A stretch of DNA of 64,000 nucleotides, from NCBI RefSeq assembly GCF_036759925.1, contig NZ_JAPKIB010000005.1, positions 62,001 to 126,000 of the forward strand, written 5' to 3'. Every line of letters begins with the position of its first letter. Position 1 is the first letter of the stretch. Shown here piece after piece: positions 7,844-16,150 of this stretch. Source of the stretch: Kluyvera sp036759925 (GTDB lineage: Bacteria; Pseudomonadota; Gammaproteobacteria; Enterobacterales; Enterobacteriaceae). Both the position numbers and the translations under genes were made by a program. The notes beneath the pieces were generated by a model. It was not told where the DNA came from, did not search any database, and worked only from the letters and a program-made list of their open reading frames with translations.

Positions 7844-9055
7844 ATGACATGGCAACAATTTAAACATACCTTCCTGATCAAATTCTGGTCTCCGGTTCCT
7901 GCGGTAATCGCGGCCGGTATTCTCTCCACCTATTACTTCGGCATCACCGGCACCTTCTGGGCGGTGACGGGCGAGTTCACGCGCTGGGGCGGGCAACTGC
8001 TGCAACTGGCGGGCGTGCATACCGAGACCTGGGGCTATTACAAGCTGATTGGCCTCGACGGCACGCCGCTGACGCGTATCGACGGCATGATGATTATCGG
8101 CATGTTCGGCGGCTGCTTTGCCGCGGCGCTATGGGCCAATAACGTTAAGCTGCGTTTGCCGAAAAGCCGCATCCGTATTCTGCAGGCCATTGTCGGTGGC
8201 ATGATTGCCGGCTTTGGCGCGCGTCTGGCGATGGGCTGTAACCTCGCGGCCTTCTTTACGGGCATTCCGCAGTTCTCGCTGCACGCCTGGTTCTTCGCGC
8301 TGGCGACGGCCCTCGGCTCATGGTTTGGCGCCCGCTTCACGCTGCTGCCTATCTTCCGTATTCCGGTCAAAATGGTCAAAGTCTCGGCGGCATCGCCGTT
8401 GACGCAGCGTCCTGAGCAGGCGCGTCGTCGTTTCCGTCTGGGCATGCTGGTGTTTATCGGCATGGTCGGCTGGGCGTTGCTGACGGCGGCGGGCAGTCCG
8501 AAACTGGGTCTGGCGATGCTGTTCGGCGTGGGCTTTGGCCTGCTGATTGAACGGGCGCAAATTTGCTTTACCTCGGCGTTCCGCGATTTGTGGATCACCG
8601 GGCGTACGCAAATGGCGAAGGCCATTATCTTTGGCATGGCAGTGAGTGCCATCGGTATCTTCAGCTATGTACAGCTGGGTGTGGCACCAAAAATCATGTG
8701 GGCTGGTCCGAATGCGGTGATTGGCGGTCTGCTGTTCGGCTTCGGTATTGTACTGGCAGGCGGCTGTGAAACCGGCTGGATGTATCGTGCCGTTGAAGGA
8801 CAGGTGCACTACTGGTGGGTGGGGCTCGGCAACGTCATTGGCTCGACCATTCTGGCCTATTACTGGGACGACATTTCCCCGTCGCTCGCGACGAGCTGGG
8901 ACAAAGTTAACCTGCTGACCACGTTTGGCCCGCTCGGCGGCCTGCTGGTCACCTACGGCCTGTTGCTGATTGCGCTGCTGTTAATTCTCGGCTGGGAAAA
9001 ACGATTCTTCCGTCGTAACGCCACTGCTAACCTTGCAGCGAAGGAGAGTGTATGA
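7844..9055 (+). CDS. yedE: YedE, YeeE/YedE-family sulfur-compound (selenium-associated) inner-membrane transporter
   Basis: A 403-residue polytopic membrane protein that closely follows E. coli YedE along its length. It has two repeats of the YeeE/YedE fold, with conserved glycine/cysteine segments GFGARLAMGCNLAAFFTGIPQ and FGFGIVLAGGCETGWMYRAVEGQ. Members such as YeeE/TsuA take up thiosulfate through conserved cysteines; YedE itself is often linked to selenium metabolism by gene context, but its substrate is unproven. It overlaps yedF by four bases (ATGA), so the transporter and the TusA-like carrier are translationally coupled, as in E. coli. Confidence 0.9.
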   Translation: MTWQQFKHTFLIKFWSPVPAVIAAGILSTYYFGITGTFWAVTGEFTRWGGQLLQLAGVHTETWGYYKLIGLDGTPLTRIDGMMIIGMFGGCFAAALWANNVKLRLPKSRIRILQAIVGGMIAGFGARLAMGCNLAAFFTGIPQFSLHAWFFALATALGSWFGARFTLLPIFRIPVKMVKVSAASPLTQRPEQARRRFRLGMLVFIGMVGWALLTAAGSPKLGLAMLFGVGFGLLIERAQICFTSAFRDLWITGRTQMAKAIIFGMAVSAIGIFSYVQLGVAPKIMWAGPNAVIGGLLFGFGIVLAGGCETGWMYRAVEGQVHYWWVGLGNVIGSTILAYYWDDISPSLATSWDKVNLLTTFGPLGGLLVTYGLLLIALLLILGWEKRFFRRNATANLAAKESV

Positions 9056-9285
9056 AAACGATCGTCCCGGATTACCGTCTGGATATGGTGGGCGAACCTT
9101 GCCCGTACCCGGCAGTGGCGACGCTTGAAGCGATGCCACAATTAAAGAAAGGCGAAATACTGGAAGTGGTGAGCGACTGTCCGCAGTCGATTAATAACAT
9201 CCCGGTGGATGCACGCAATCACGGTTACACCGTGCTCGATATTCAGCAGGATGGGCCCACCATCCGTTATTTAATTCAGAAGTAA
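9052..9285 (+). CDS. yedF: YedF, TusA-like sulfur carrier protein
   Basis: A 77-residue TusA/SirA-fold protein with the family CPxP motif (GEPCPYPAVATLEAM) near residue 17, where the first cysteine is expected to carry a persulfide (or selenium). The remaining strand-helix pattern ends in IRYLIQK. It overlaps yedE by four bases, which implies that the membrane protein hands imported sulfur or selenium species to this carrier; that is inference from family and context. A terminator lies 6 bases after the stop. Confidence 0.9.
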   Translation: MKTIVPDYRLDMVGEPCPYPAVATLEAMPQLKKGEILEVVSDCPQSINNIPVDARNHGYTVLDIQQDGPTIRYLIQK

Positions 9286-9290
9286 CTTCT

Positions 9291-9317
9291 CGCCCTCGCG
9301 TTCGGCGAGGGCGTTTC
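9291..9317. terminator. Intrinsic terminator between yedF and the convergent GPH transporter gene
   Basis: CGCCCTCGC (9291-9299), loop GTTCG, GCGAGGGCG (9305-9313), followed by TTTC. It may serve both convergent genes. Confidence 0.75.
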
Positions 9318-9351
9318 ATCAACCATTCTCTCATGTTTATTTCATTTTAAA

Positions 9352-10806
9352 CTAGACCCGTACCTCATCAAGTTGACGGTTAATCTCGGTGACATTTTGG
9401 TCTGAGATAGGGTAGGTCTGAATAATGAACATCGAAACAGCGGCCAGGATGATAGGGATCCAAACCGCGGTCATAATAATCCCATCGATAGCATTCGCAC
9501 TTTGTTGTGCACCCGCTTCGCTAAAGCCATACGCAGCCAGTAACCACAGTGGGATAGCGCCGCCAATAGTGAAGCCAATCTTGAAGAAAAGCCCCATGAT
9601 CGCATTAATAATTGCGGCGTTTCGTTTCCCTGATTTTAATTCACCATAAGCAATCACTTCTGGAACCAGTGCCCACATGAATCCTGTCGCCGACGTTAAG
9701 CCCCATTGCTTAATGAATGTTGCAATATAAGCAAGCCAAAGAGCATCATGCATGCCTTCACGTGACCAAATGTAAGTCAGCAATTCACCTACAATAAACA
9801 TGCCGAGGAAGAGATGGAAGAATCCTTTTTTACCAAATATTTTCTTGAGTCTGGGCCAAAATAGCGGAAAGAGAATACCTGGAATTGAAGCGACAAGACC
9901 AATTGCCCCCATCCATTCTGAATGACCGACAACAAACTGATTGAAGAAGCCATTAACCGTATTCATGAAGAACATAAAGGTAAAGGCTAACATGAAAAAC
10001 AGCCCGAGAATGACAAGCGGTCGATTATTTTTCAATTCAATAAAGAGATCGGTTGTTTTGACGTTGGCCGTTTGTTCCGCTGTTGCAACAACGCGTTCTT
10101 TAGTGAATTTATAACAGAGGAAGAGTGCTACTGCGCCGATCACCATATAAATTGAGTATACGCCAAACCATGCGTAATTTGCTGATGGGTCGGTATAGTT
10201 ACCCATATTGAGTTCAAGGCCAAAAAAACCGGTATCCTTAAGGCTGCGATCTTTTGGTGAAGCCATTTGTACAAACATAGGGAACAGAGTGTACACGAGA
10301 AGATTAGCGCTGTTCGCTAGCATCATTCGTGTGCTGGTCAGCTTATCAATTGACTCAGGGTCTCGTGTCAATGATGCGTTAAGAGAACCATAAGGAATAT
10401 TTACAACGGAATAAACTAAATCCAGTACTAAATAAATGATAAACGCAAAGGGAACGGAGCCTCGGACACCAGGAATAGGGGCAAACAGTAATGCAGAAAG
10501 AATAACGAGTGGAATGCCTGCTCTTAAAATCCAGGGGCGATATTTGCCAGCGCTTGAGCTTCTTTTGTCGACATAGGTACCAACCATTGGGTCCCAAAAA
10601 ACGTTAATAATGCGAACGAAAAGAAATATAAACCCTGCTGTTGCTGTGCTTATGGTATTTACGGTTAACATATGCAAAGCAAGAAAACCACCTATTGTGC
10701 CAAATACAAGATTTTGTGCGAAGTCACCCATGCCATAACCAATACGCTCACCCCGTGTTAATTTGTGATATTCATCATGCCGATTTTGAATTATGTTTTT
10801 ACGCAT
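9352..10806 (-). CDS. GPH-family glycoside/pentoside/hexuronide:cation symporter
   Basis: A 484-residue, 12-helix transporter of the glycoside-pentoside-hexuronide family (MelB, XynB/YagG and UidB relatives). The N-terminus ERIGYGMGDFAQNLVFGTIGGFLALHML and WDPMVGTYVDKRSSSAGKYRPWILRAGIPL (the family's cation-site and loop 2-3 region) are diagnostic. The ATG at 10806 is preferred to the in-frame GTG three codons upstream because GGGAC lies at better spacing. Substrate is unknown: no glycosidase, isomerase or regulator adjoins it, which is unusual for this family. Its DNA is clearly richer in A and T than both neighbours, a sign of separate origin. TGTGATCATCAAAACA at 10915-10930 upstream is a weak CRP-like match. 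Confidence 0.82.
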   Translation of the reverse strand: MRKNIIQNRHDEYHKLTRGERIGYGMGDFAQNLVFGTIGGFLALHMLTVNTISTATAGFIFLFVRIINVFWDPMVGTYVDKRSSSAGKYRPWILRAGIPLVILSALLFAPIPGVRGSVPFAFIIYLVLDLVYSVVNIPYGSLNASLTRDPESIDKLTSTRMMLANSANLLVYTLFPMFVQMASPKDRSLKDTGFFGLELNMGNYTDPSANYAWFGVYSIYMVIGAVALFLCYKFTKERVVATAEQTANVKTTDLFIELKNNRPLVILGLFFMLAFTFMFFMNTVNGFFNQFVVGHSEWMGAIGLVASIPGILFPLFWPRLKKIFGKKGFFHLFLGMFIVGELLTYIWSREGMHDALWLAYIATFIKQWGLTSATGFMWALVPEVIAYGELKSGKRNAAIINAIMGLFFKIGFTIGGAIPLWLLAAYGFSEAGAQQSANAIDGIIMTAVWIPIILAAVSMFIIQTYPISDQNVTEINRQLDEVRV

Positions 10807-11034
10807 TCTAATCACGTCCCGACTTTTGTAAGTGAATGAGACGCTCTTTTTGACACAGATAACTGTGGGGAATCTATTGCGTTTTCATATTAACTAGTTA
10901 TGTTTTTTTACTTTTGTGATCATCAAAACAAAGATTTTATATTGTTCACGCCATTGAAATAGAGCCGCTGCGTTCCCCGTCATTTCGGGGATGAATATAC
11001 CATGCTGTTTTTTGTGATATTCATCATAATTATT

Positions 11035-11056
11035 GCCCTCGCCGTCCGACGAGGGC
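11035..11056 (-). terminator. Hairpin downstream of tnaB, possible terminator
   Basis: GCCCTCG (11035-11041) pairs with CGAGGGC (11050-11056), just past the tnaB stop. There is no real T run on the minus strand, so it may stabilise mRNA rather than terminate. Confidence 0.45.
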
Positions 11057-11064
11057 GCATTGCT

Positions 11065-12312
11065 TTACCCAAATCTCGGCAGCAGATTCAGCGTGCTGCC
11101 AAACCAGCACAGAATCACCATGACGCCAAACAGGATAACCACCGCCGGAATGGCCTTGCCGCCCCAAACGGTAAAGGTTTTCTCCGGGAAGCGCTCACGC
11201 GATTTTAACGCCAGGAATGCGGGCACAATAACGGCCCAGACGGTTGCGCACAGCCCCGCGCCGCCGATGGCATAGATAAAACCGTTCGGGAAAATCAGGT
11301 ACAGCGCCGCCGGTGGCAGGAAGGTGAGCAGCAGCGTTTTAAAGCGGCCCCACGGGGTGTTGCCCATCTTGAACAGATCTGCCAGGTAGTCAAATAGTCC
11401 GAGCGTAACGCCGAAGAAGGAGCTGGCGACCGCGAGGTTAGAGAAGATCAGCAGGAAGAACTCAATCACGCCGTGTTGGTTGGTCCCTAAGAAGGATTTC
11501 ACCAGCGCATCCACGTTGCCGCCCGAAGCAATAATCTCTTTAAAACTGCTGCGGTGGATGTTGCCCATCGTGCAGTAGAGCCAGAACAGGTAGATAACCA
11601 GCGCTAACAGCGAACCGTAGACGATACTTTTAATGAGTTTGTCTTTGCGTTTGCCGTAGCAGATTATCAGGCTGGGAATGTTGCCGTGAAAACCAAACGA
11701 CGCCAGGCATACCGGCACCGCCATCAGAATATAGGGGAGATAAGTGCTGTTCGCTTCCGGCGCGGCGATATCGCGAAGAATGGTGTAGTCGACCTGAAAG
11801 AAGAAGGAGCCAAAGACCACCACGAAGGCGATAATTTTAATGCCGAGGAAAAAGGAGGTGATGCGGCTGGCCGCAAGGGAGCTAACCCACAGCACGCTGG
11901 CGACAAACACCGCGCTACCGATACCGACGATACGGGGGTTAACGTGCGTTCCGGCGTTGATGGCGATGGTTTCGCTGATGATCGCCCCGTTGGCCGAGAT
12001 ATAGGCATAGGTCAAAATATACAGCACGAAGGCGACCGTAATACCGCTGACCACATTCCACTTATTGCCGATTAAATCTTTGGTGATGGTATTAAAACTG
12101 GAACCTACAGGATAGTTAAGATTGGCCTCTAATAGCAGTAACCCGGAATGCAGCATTGAAAACCAGGAGATAATTAAAATAAATGCACCCCAGAAAAACC
12201 ATGCCCCAGCAAGGTCAACCGGTAATGCAAACATTCCGCCACCGATGACGGTGCCGGCAATAACCATAATTCCCCAGAAGGAGGAATGTTTTGTATTCGA
12301 CGCTTCTTCCAT
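11065..12312 (-). CDS. tnaB: Aromatic amino acid permease, low-affinity tryptophan transporter TnaB
   Basis: A 415-residue member of the HAAAP family (Mtr, TnaB, TyrP) with 11 predicted helices. The N-terminal SFWGIMVIAGTVIGGGMFALPVDLAGAWFFWG is the family signature. Placement 123 bases downstream of tnaA on the same strand identifies it as TnaB rather than Mtr. It supplies tryptophan to tryptophanase and is expected to be co-transcribed from the tnaC promoter. A long palindrome between tnaA and tnaB may lower its expression relative to tnaA. Confidence 0.9.
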   Translation of the reverse strand: MEEASNTKHSSFWGIMVIAGTVIGGGMFALPVDLAGAWFFWGAFILIISWFSMLHSGLLLLEANLNYPVGSSFNTITKDLIGNKWNVVSGITVAFVLYILTYAYISANGAIISETIAINAGTHVNPRIVGIGSAVFVASVLWVSSLAASRITSFFLGIKIIAFVVVFGSFFFQVDYTILRDIAAPEANSTYLPYILMAVPVCLASFGFHGNIPSLIICYGKRKDKLIKSIVYGSLLALVIYLFWLYCTMGNIHRSSFKEIIASGGNVDALVKSFLGTNQHGVIEFFLLIFSNLAVASSFFGVTLGLFDYLADLFKMGNTPWGRFKTLLLTFLPPAALYLIFPNGFIYAIGGAGLCATVWAVIVPAFLALKSRERFPEKTFTVWGGKAIPAVVILFGVMVILCWFGSTLNLLPRFG

Positions 12313-12391
12313 GGCCTTCCCTTATTGATAACGTTTACGTTTACGTTTCTGTTGTCGTCAGAAATAATCAATGATGCCAGGTGCCAGAATC

Positions 12392-12424
12392 TCCAATGGC
12401 TATATCAGTGATATAGCCATTGGA
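12392..12424. repeat. 33-bp near-perfect palindrome between tnaA and tnaB
   Basis: Arms of 16 bases (TCCAATGGCTATATCA and its reverse complement) around a single central G, at 12392-12407 and 12409-12424. It starts about 12 bases after the tnaA stop on the transcribed strand. There is no T run, so an RNase-blocking or attenuating hairpin is more likely than a terminator. Confidence 0.85.
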
Positions 12425-12435
12425 ATCGGTGGGAA

Positions 12436-13851
12436 TTAAACTTCTTTCAGTTTTGCGGTGAAGTGTCGTAATACTTTCGGTTCGTAAGTAAAGGTTAACC
12501 CTTTAATATTTGGCGCATTCTCTTTCACGTGTTCAAAGGCTTCAATAATGAAGTCCATATGCGTTTGGGTGTAAGTGGCGCGTGGAATGGTTAAGCGCAG
12601 CAGCTCTGCCGGGCAAGGGAGCTGCTTGCCGGTTTTCGGGTCACGACCCAGTAAGAAGGAGCCAATCTCAACGGCGCGAATGCCGGCGACTTTATACAGC
12701 TCACAGGCCAGCGCCTGCGCCGGGAACTGCTCGGCGGGAATGTGCGGTAGCAGCTTGCCGGCGTCGACAAACGCCGCGTGGCCGCCCGCCTGCTGACAGG
12801 TAACGCCGATGGCCTCCAGGCCGTCAACCAGATACTGAATCTGCTTGATACGGTAAGAGAGCCAGTCCTGGTTCATTCCGTCGGTCAGGCCAACGGCCAG
12901 ACGCTCCATTGCCCCGCCTTCAAGGCCGCCGTAGGTTGGGAAGCCCTCCTGCACCACGCACAGGGTGCGGCATTCGGTGTAGACGTCAAAGAAGGCGTCG
13001 TCTTTGATGCACAGCAGGCCGCCCATCGGCACCATCGCATCCTTCTTCGCCGACATCGCCAGCATATCGGCGTATTTGTAGGTTTCGCGGGTGATCTCTT
13101 CAATGCTCCAGTCGCGGTATCCCGGCTCGCGCTGCTGAATAAACCAGGCGTTTTCCGCGAAGCGCGCGGAGTCCATTACCACCGGAATGTCATATTTCTT
13201 CGCAATGGCGTACATCGCTTTCAGGTTTGCCAGCGATACCGGCTGGCCGCCCGCCGAGTTACAGGTGATGGTGGCAACAATATAAGGAACGTTATTAGGG
13301 CCGACCTCTTCAATGCCGTTTTCCAGCCCCTGCAGATCAAAATCACCTTTAAAATCATTACGCGCAGAGGTATCAAATGCCTCTTTAATATAGACGTTGC
13401 GCACCGTACAGCCGTTAATCTGGCTATGGCCCTGGGTGGTATCAAAGAAATAGTTGGAGAAGGCGACCATTTTGCTGCGGTCCAGCCCTTTTTCCTGCTC
13501 GCGTTTTTTAATTAATACCGGAATATAGATCTGCTCGGCGCCGCGTCCCTGGTGGGTGGGAATGGTATACTGATAGCCGAAAATCTCTTTAACGGCGTTG
13601 CACAGTGCGTAGTAGCTGCGGCTGCCGCTATAGGCTTCATCGCCGCGCAGCATGGCGGCCTGCATATTCTGCGTGACCGCGCCGGTGCCGCTGTCGGTCA
13701 GCAGGTCGATAAAGACATCTTCGCTATCGAGCAGGAATGGGTTCATGCCCGAGGCGATAATCGCATTTTCACGATGTTCCCGGGTGGTGCGTTTCACCGG
13801 CTCGATAACGCGAATACGGAAAGGTTCTGGCAGATGTTTAAAGTTATTCAT
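12436..13851 (-). CDS. tnaA: Tryptophanase (L-tryptophan indole-lyase)
   Basis: A 471-residue PLP enzyme that splits tryptophan into indole, pyruvate and ammonia; length and sequence follow E. coli TnaA closely. Visible features are the N-terminal NFKHLPEPFRIRVIEPVKRTTR, the potassium/PLP regions around YFFDTTQGHSQINGC and MDSARFAENAW, and the PLP lysine in MSAKKDAMVPMGG (Lys270 by equal length to E. coli). The related tyrosine phenol-lyase is less similar here. Upstream is a TnaC leader, downstream TnaB, so the strain should be indole-positive. No frameshift is seen. Confidence 0.97.
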   Translation of the reverse strand: MNNFKHLPEPFRIRVIEPVKRTTREHRENAIIASGMNPFLLDSEDVFIDLLTDSGTGAVTQNMQAAMLRGDEAYSGSRSYYALCNAVKEIFGYQYTIPTHQGRGAEQIYIPVLIKKREQEKGLDRSKMVAFSNYFFDTTQGHSQINGCTVRNVYIKEAFDTSARNDFKGDFDLQGLENGIEEVGPNNVPYIVATITCNSAGGQPVSLANLKAMYAIAKKYDIPVVMDSARFAENAWFIQQREPGYRDWSIEEITRETYKYADMLAMSAKKDAMVPMGGLLCIKDDAFFDVYTECRTLCVVQEGFPTYGGLEGGAMERLAVGLTDGMNQDWLSYRIKQIQYLVDGLEAIGVTCQQAGGHAAFVDAGKLLPHIPAEQFPAQALACELYKVAGIRAVEIGSFLLGRDPKTGKQLPCPAELLRLTIPRATYTQTHMDFIIEAFEHVKENAPNIKGLTFTYEPKVLRHFTAKLKEV

Positions 13852-14106
13852 GGCGTAATCCTTAATCCTTTTTTAGACATACTCGTCCCGCAGGTTATTC
13901 ATTTATGATGAAAACCATTATCTGGGCGCAATACGAATACCTTAACCGGATAACGTTATATAGCGGCAAGTCCCGCTCATGGCATATTAAAAATGCGTGC
14001 GGTACATCGCTGCGATTAAACAGTTATCTTGAGATAGGTATGTGATATCAGAAACAGAATTCAGGCTTCTGTTTGCAATGATATGGACGCGAAGTCGTAT
14101 GAGGGG

Positions 14107-14184
14107 CTAAGGACGGTGATTGACAATAACGTTGTCAATATTAAACCATTTTGCGGTGTTATACGTTCTATTGTGGAAGTTCAT
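14107..14184 (-). CDS. tnaC: TnaC tryptophanase leader peptide
   Basis: A 25-codon leader ORF (ATG at 14184-14182, TAG at 14109-14107) that keeps the regulatory part of E. coli TnaC: KWFNIDN in the middle and NHRP at the end. Trp13, Asp17 and Pro25 keep the spacing of E. coli Trp12, Asp16 and Pro24, the residues needed for tryptophan-dependent ribosome stalling. The first 11 residues differ from E. coli. About 255 bases separate its stop from the tnaA start, room for the Rho-dependent terminator region that stalling masks. It is too short for usual gene callers. Confidence 0.92.
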   Translation of the reverse strand: MNFHNRTYNTAKWFNIDNVIVNHRP

Positions 14185-14213
14185 AATGTATGCTCTCCAT
14201 TAGACACGGATAT

Positions 14214-14241
14214 ACATTATTAGATTTAACTTATTTGTCTA
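14214..14241 (-). promoter_or_regulatory. tna operon promoter
   Basis: On the minus strand, -35 TAGACA (14241-14236), 16-bp spacer, -10 TAATGT (14219-14214), pointing at tnaC. The CRP site lies about 60 bp upstream of the expected start, as in E. coli. Confidence 0.55.
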
Positions 14242-14255
14242 TTGGCGTTTTATTC

Positions 14256-14277
14256 AATTGTGAATTTGGTCACGAAT
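14256..14277 (-). promoter_or_regulatory. CRP site of the tna operon
   Basis: TGTGA-ATTTGG-TCACG, one mismatch to the CRP consensus TGTGA-N6-TCACA, with symmetric AAT flanks. It predicts catabolite control of tnaCAB. Confidence 0.75.
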
Positions 14278-14350
14278 GCGTATATCTCATTATCAATAGT
14301 GGGTGTTTAGCCTGCACTTAATAAATAAAGCAATAATGACCCACGTGAGC

Positions 14351-14384
14351 AATAAAGTGGGCGTGAAGCCACGCCCGCTTTATT
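14351..14384 (-). terminator. Intrinsic terminator at the end of the hmu operon
   Basis: AATAAAGTGGGCGTG (14351-14365), loop AAGC, and its 15-base partner (14370-14384) with one G-T pair. The hairpin overlaps the hmuV stop codon. Confidence 0.75.
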
Positions 14385-15162
14385 AAGGTGTCAGATAAAT
14401 CTGCGGTACCGCCGCTTCCGGGTGCTGATGCATCGCAATTTCCGCGCCGTACCAACGGTGAATCACTGATTGCTGAATCACCTCCTGCGGCGTGCCCTGC
14501 GCCACCAGCTTTCCCTGATGTAGCAGCAGTATTGAGTCGGCCCATAACGCGGCGAGGTTGAGGTCGTGCAGCACGATGCAGACGTGCAGCTTGCCGCGTC
14601 GGGTCAGCTTTTTCAGCAGCCGCAGCAGATGCTGCTGATAGTAAAGGTCCAGCGCCGAGGTGGGCTCATCCAGAAACAGCCAGCCCTGCGGGCCATCTTC
14701 ACTCCACAGCTGCGCCAGGCTTCGCGCCAGCTGTACGCGCTGCTGTTCGCCGCCGGAAAGCGCCGGGTAGAGGCGGCCTGCCAGGTGCGTACAGCCGGTT
14801 TCGGCCATCACTCGCGCAATCAGCGCCGGATCAACCTGCGTTCCCCACGGCGCGCGTCCCATTGCAATCACCGTTTCTACCGGCCAGTTGGCGTTGAGCT
14901 GCGTACGCTGCAGCATCACCGCGCGGCGGCGGGAAAGGGCGGAGGCGGACCACGCGCTAAGCGCTTTACCTTCGATATGTTGCTCGCCGCTGTCGGCGGT
15001 TAAAAAACCGGTCAACAGCCGCAGCAAGGTCGATTTCCCTGCGCCGTTGGGGCCAATCAGCGCCGTGACTTCACCGGGCTGTAGCGCCAGCGAGACGTTA
15101 TCAATCACCCGGCGTTTACCGAGCTTCAGCGATAGCGAACGTGCAATGTACTGGTTATCCAC
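14383..15162 (-). CDS. hmuV: Heme ABC transporter ATPase HmuV
   Basis: A 259-residue ABC ATPase of the FepC/HmuV type that powers heme import across the inner membrane. Walker A GPNGAGKST is near residue 38, the signature LSGGEQQRVQLARSLA follows, then Walker B WLFLDEPTSALD and the switch histidine in VLHDLNLAA. The start is the GTG at 15162 (VDNQYIARSLSLKLG), preceded by AGGAGAGGGG; it overlaps the end of hmuU by 8 bases. It is the last gene of the hmu operon and a terminator hairpin overlaps its stop. Confidence 0.93.
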   Translation of the reverse strand: MDNQYIARSLSLKLGKRRVIDNVSLALQPGEVTALIGPNGAGKSTLLRLLTGFLTADSGEQHIEGKALSAWSASALSRRRAVMLQRTQLNANWPVETVIAMGRAPWGTQVDPALIARVMAETGCTHLAGRLYPALSGGEQQRVQLARSLAQLWSEDGPQGWLFLDEPTSALDLYYQQHLLRLLKKLTRRGKLHVCIVLHDLNLAALWADSILLLHQGKLVAQGTPQEVIQQSVIHRWYGAEIAMHQHPEAAVPQIYLTP

Positions 15163-16150
15163 GCATCCCCCTCTCCTGACGGAAAATAAGCCACAGGAAC
15201 CACGGCGCACCGAGCAGGCTGGTCAGCAGACCAACCGGCATTTCGGCGGGTGCGGCGATGGTGCGGGCGAGGGTATCGGCAATCAGCAGTAAAATTGCGC
15301 CTGCCAGCAGAGAACCGGGGATAAGCCCCCGGTGATCTGGCCCTAGCCACATGCGCATCAGGTGCGGCACCACCAGCCCGATAAAACCAATGACGCCGCT
15401 GATGGCCACCGAAGCGGCCACCAGCACCGCGCTGCACAACAGCAACAGACGTTGTAGCATCCGCACGTTGACGCCGAGGTAGTGCGCCTCTTCATCACCC
15501 AACTGAAGCAAATTCAGACGCGCTGCCGTCCACCAGACCACCAGCGAGGCAGGGAGAATCAGCGTGGCGGCGACCAGCAGCGTTGGCCACTCGGCCTGCC
15601 CCAGGCTGCCCATTCCCCAAAGCGACATCTGGCGAAGCTGCGTGTCGTTGCTAATCCACGACAGCATGCCCACCAGCGCGCCGCACAGGGCGTTAATCGC
15701 AATCCCGACCAGCAGCAGGCGGGAGAGCGAACCGTCTCCCGCTTTGCTGAGGACAAAAATCACCGCCATCACCGCCAGGCTGCCGATAAACGCCGCCAGC
15801 ATCGGCGCGTAGAGCGCCACCAGCACCGGCACCGAAATCGGCAGCACCACCCAGAATGAAACCGCCAGCGCCGCGCCGCTGCTGATCCCGAGCAGCCCTG
15901 GGTCCGCCAGCGGGTTGCGAAACAGCCCCTGCATCACGCAGCCGGAGAGCGCCAGCGCGCTGCCAACCAGCAGCGCTAGCAGGACGCGGGGAAGGCGGAT
16001 GGTGAGCCAGATATGGCGCAGCACCTCATCTCCCGACGGCCAGATACTCGCCAGCGGCAGGCGCATGGCGCCTAGCGTGGTGGCAAACAGCGTCAGGGCA
16101 ACGAGCAGCAGCACCATCAGCCACAGCTGGCGTGAGGCGGTGACGTTCAT
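15155..16150 (-). CDS. hmuU: Heme ABC transporter permease HmuU
   Basis: A 331-residue permease of the FecCD family (BtuC-like, about 10 helices). Conserved features are LPRVLLALLVGSALALSGCVMQGLFRNPLADPGLLGISSGAALA in the N-terminal half and ISGVIGFIGLVVPHLMRMWLGPDHR, the ATPase-contact loop, in the C-terminal half. It forms a dimer with HmuV and receives heme from HmuT. It overlaps hmuV by 8 bases and shares one base with hmuT, so expression is coupled. Confidence 0.92.
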   Translation of the reverse strand: MNVTASRQLWLMVLLLVALTLFATTLGAMRLPLASIWPSGDEVLRHIWLTIRLPRVLLALLVGSALALSGCVMQGLFRNPLADPGLLGISSGAALAVSFWVVLPISVPVLVALYAPMLAAFIGSLAVMAVIFVLSKAGDGSLSRLLLVGIAINALCGALVGMLSWISNDTQLRQMSLWGMGSLGQAEWPTLLVAATLILPASLVVWWTAARLNLLQLGDEEAHYLGVNVRMLQRLLLLCSAVLVAASVAISGVIGFIGLVVPHLMRMWLGPDHRGLIPGSLLAGAILLLIADTLARTIAAPAEMPVGLLTSLLGAPWFLWLIFRQERGMRG

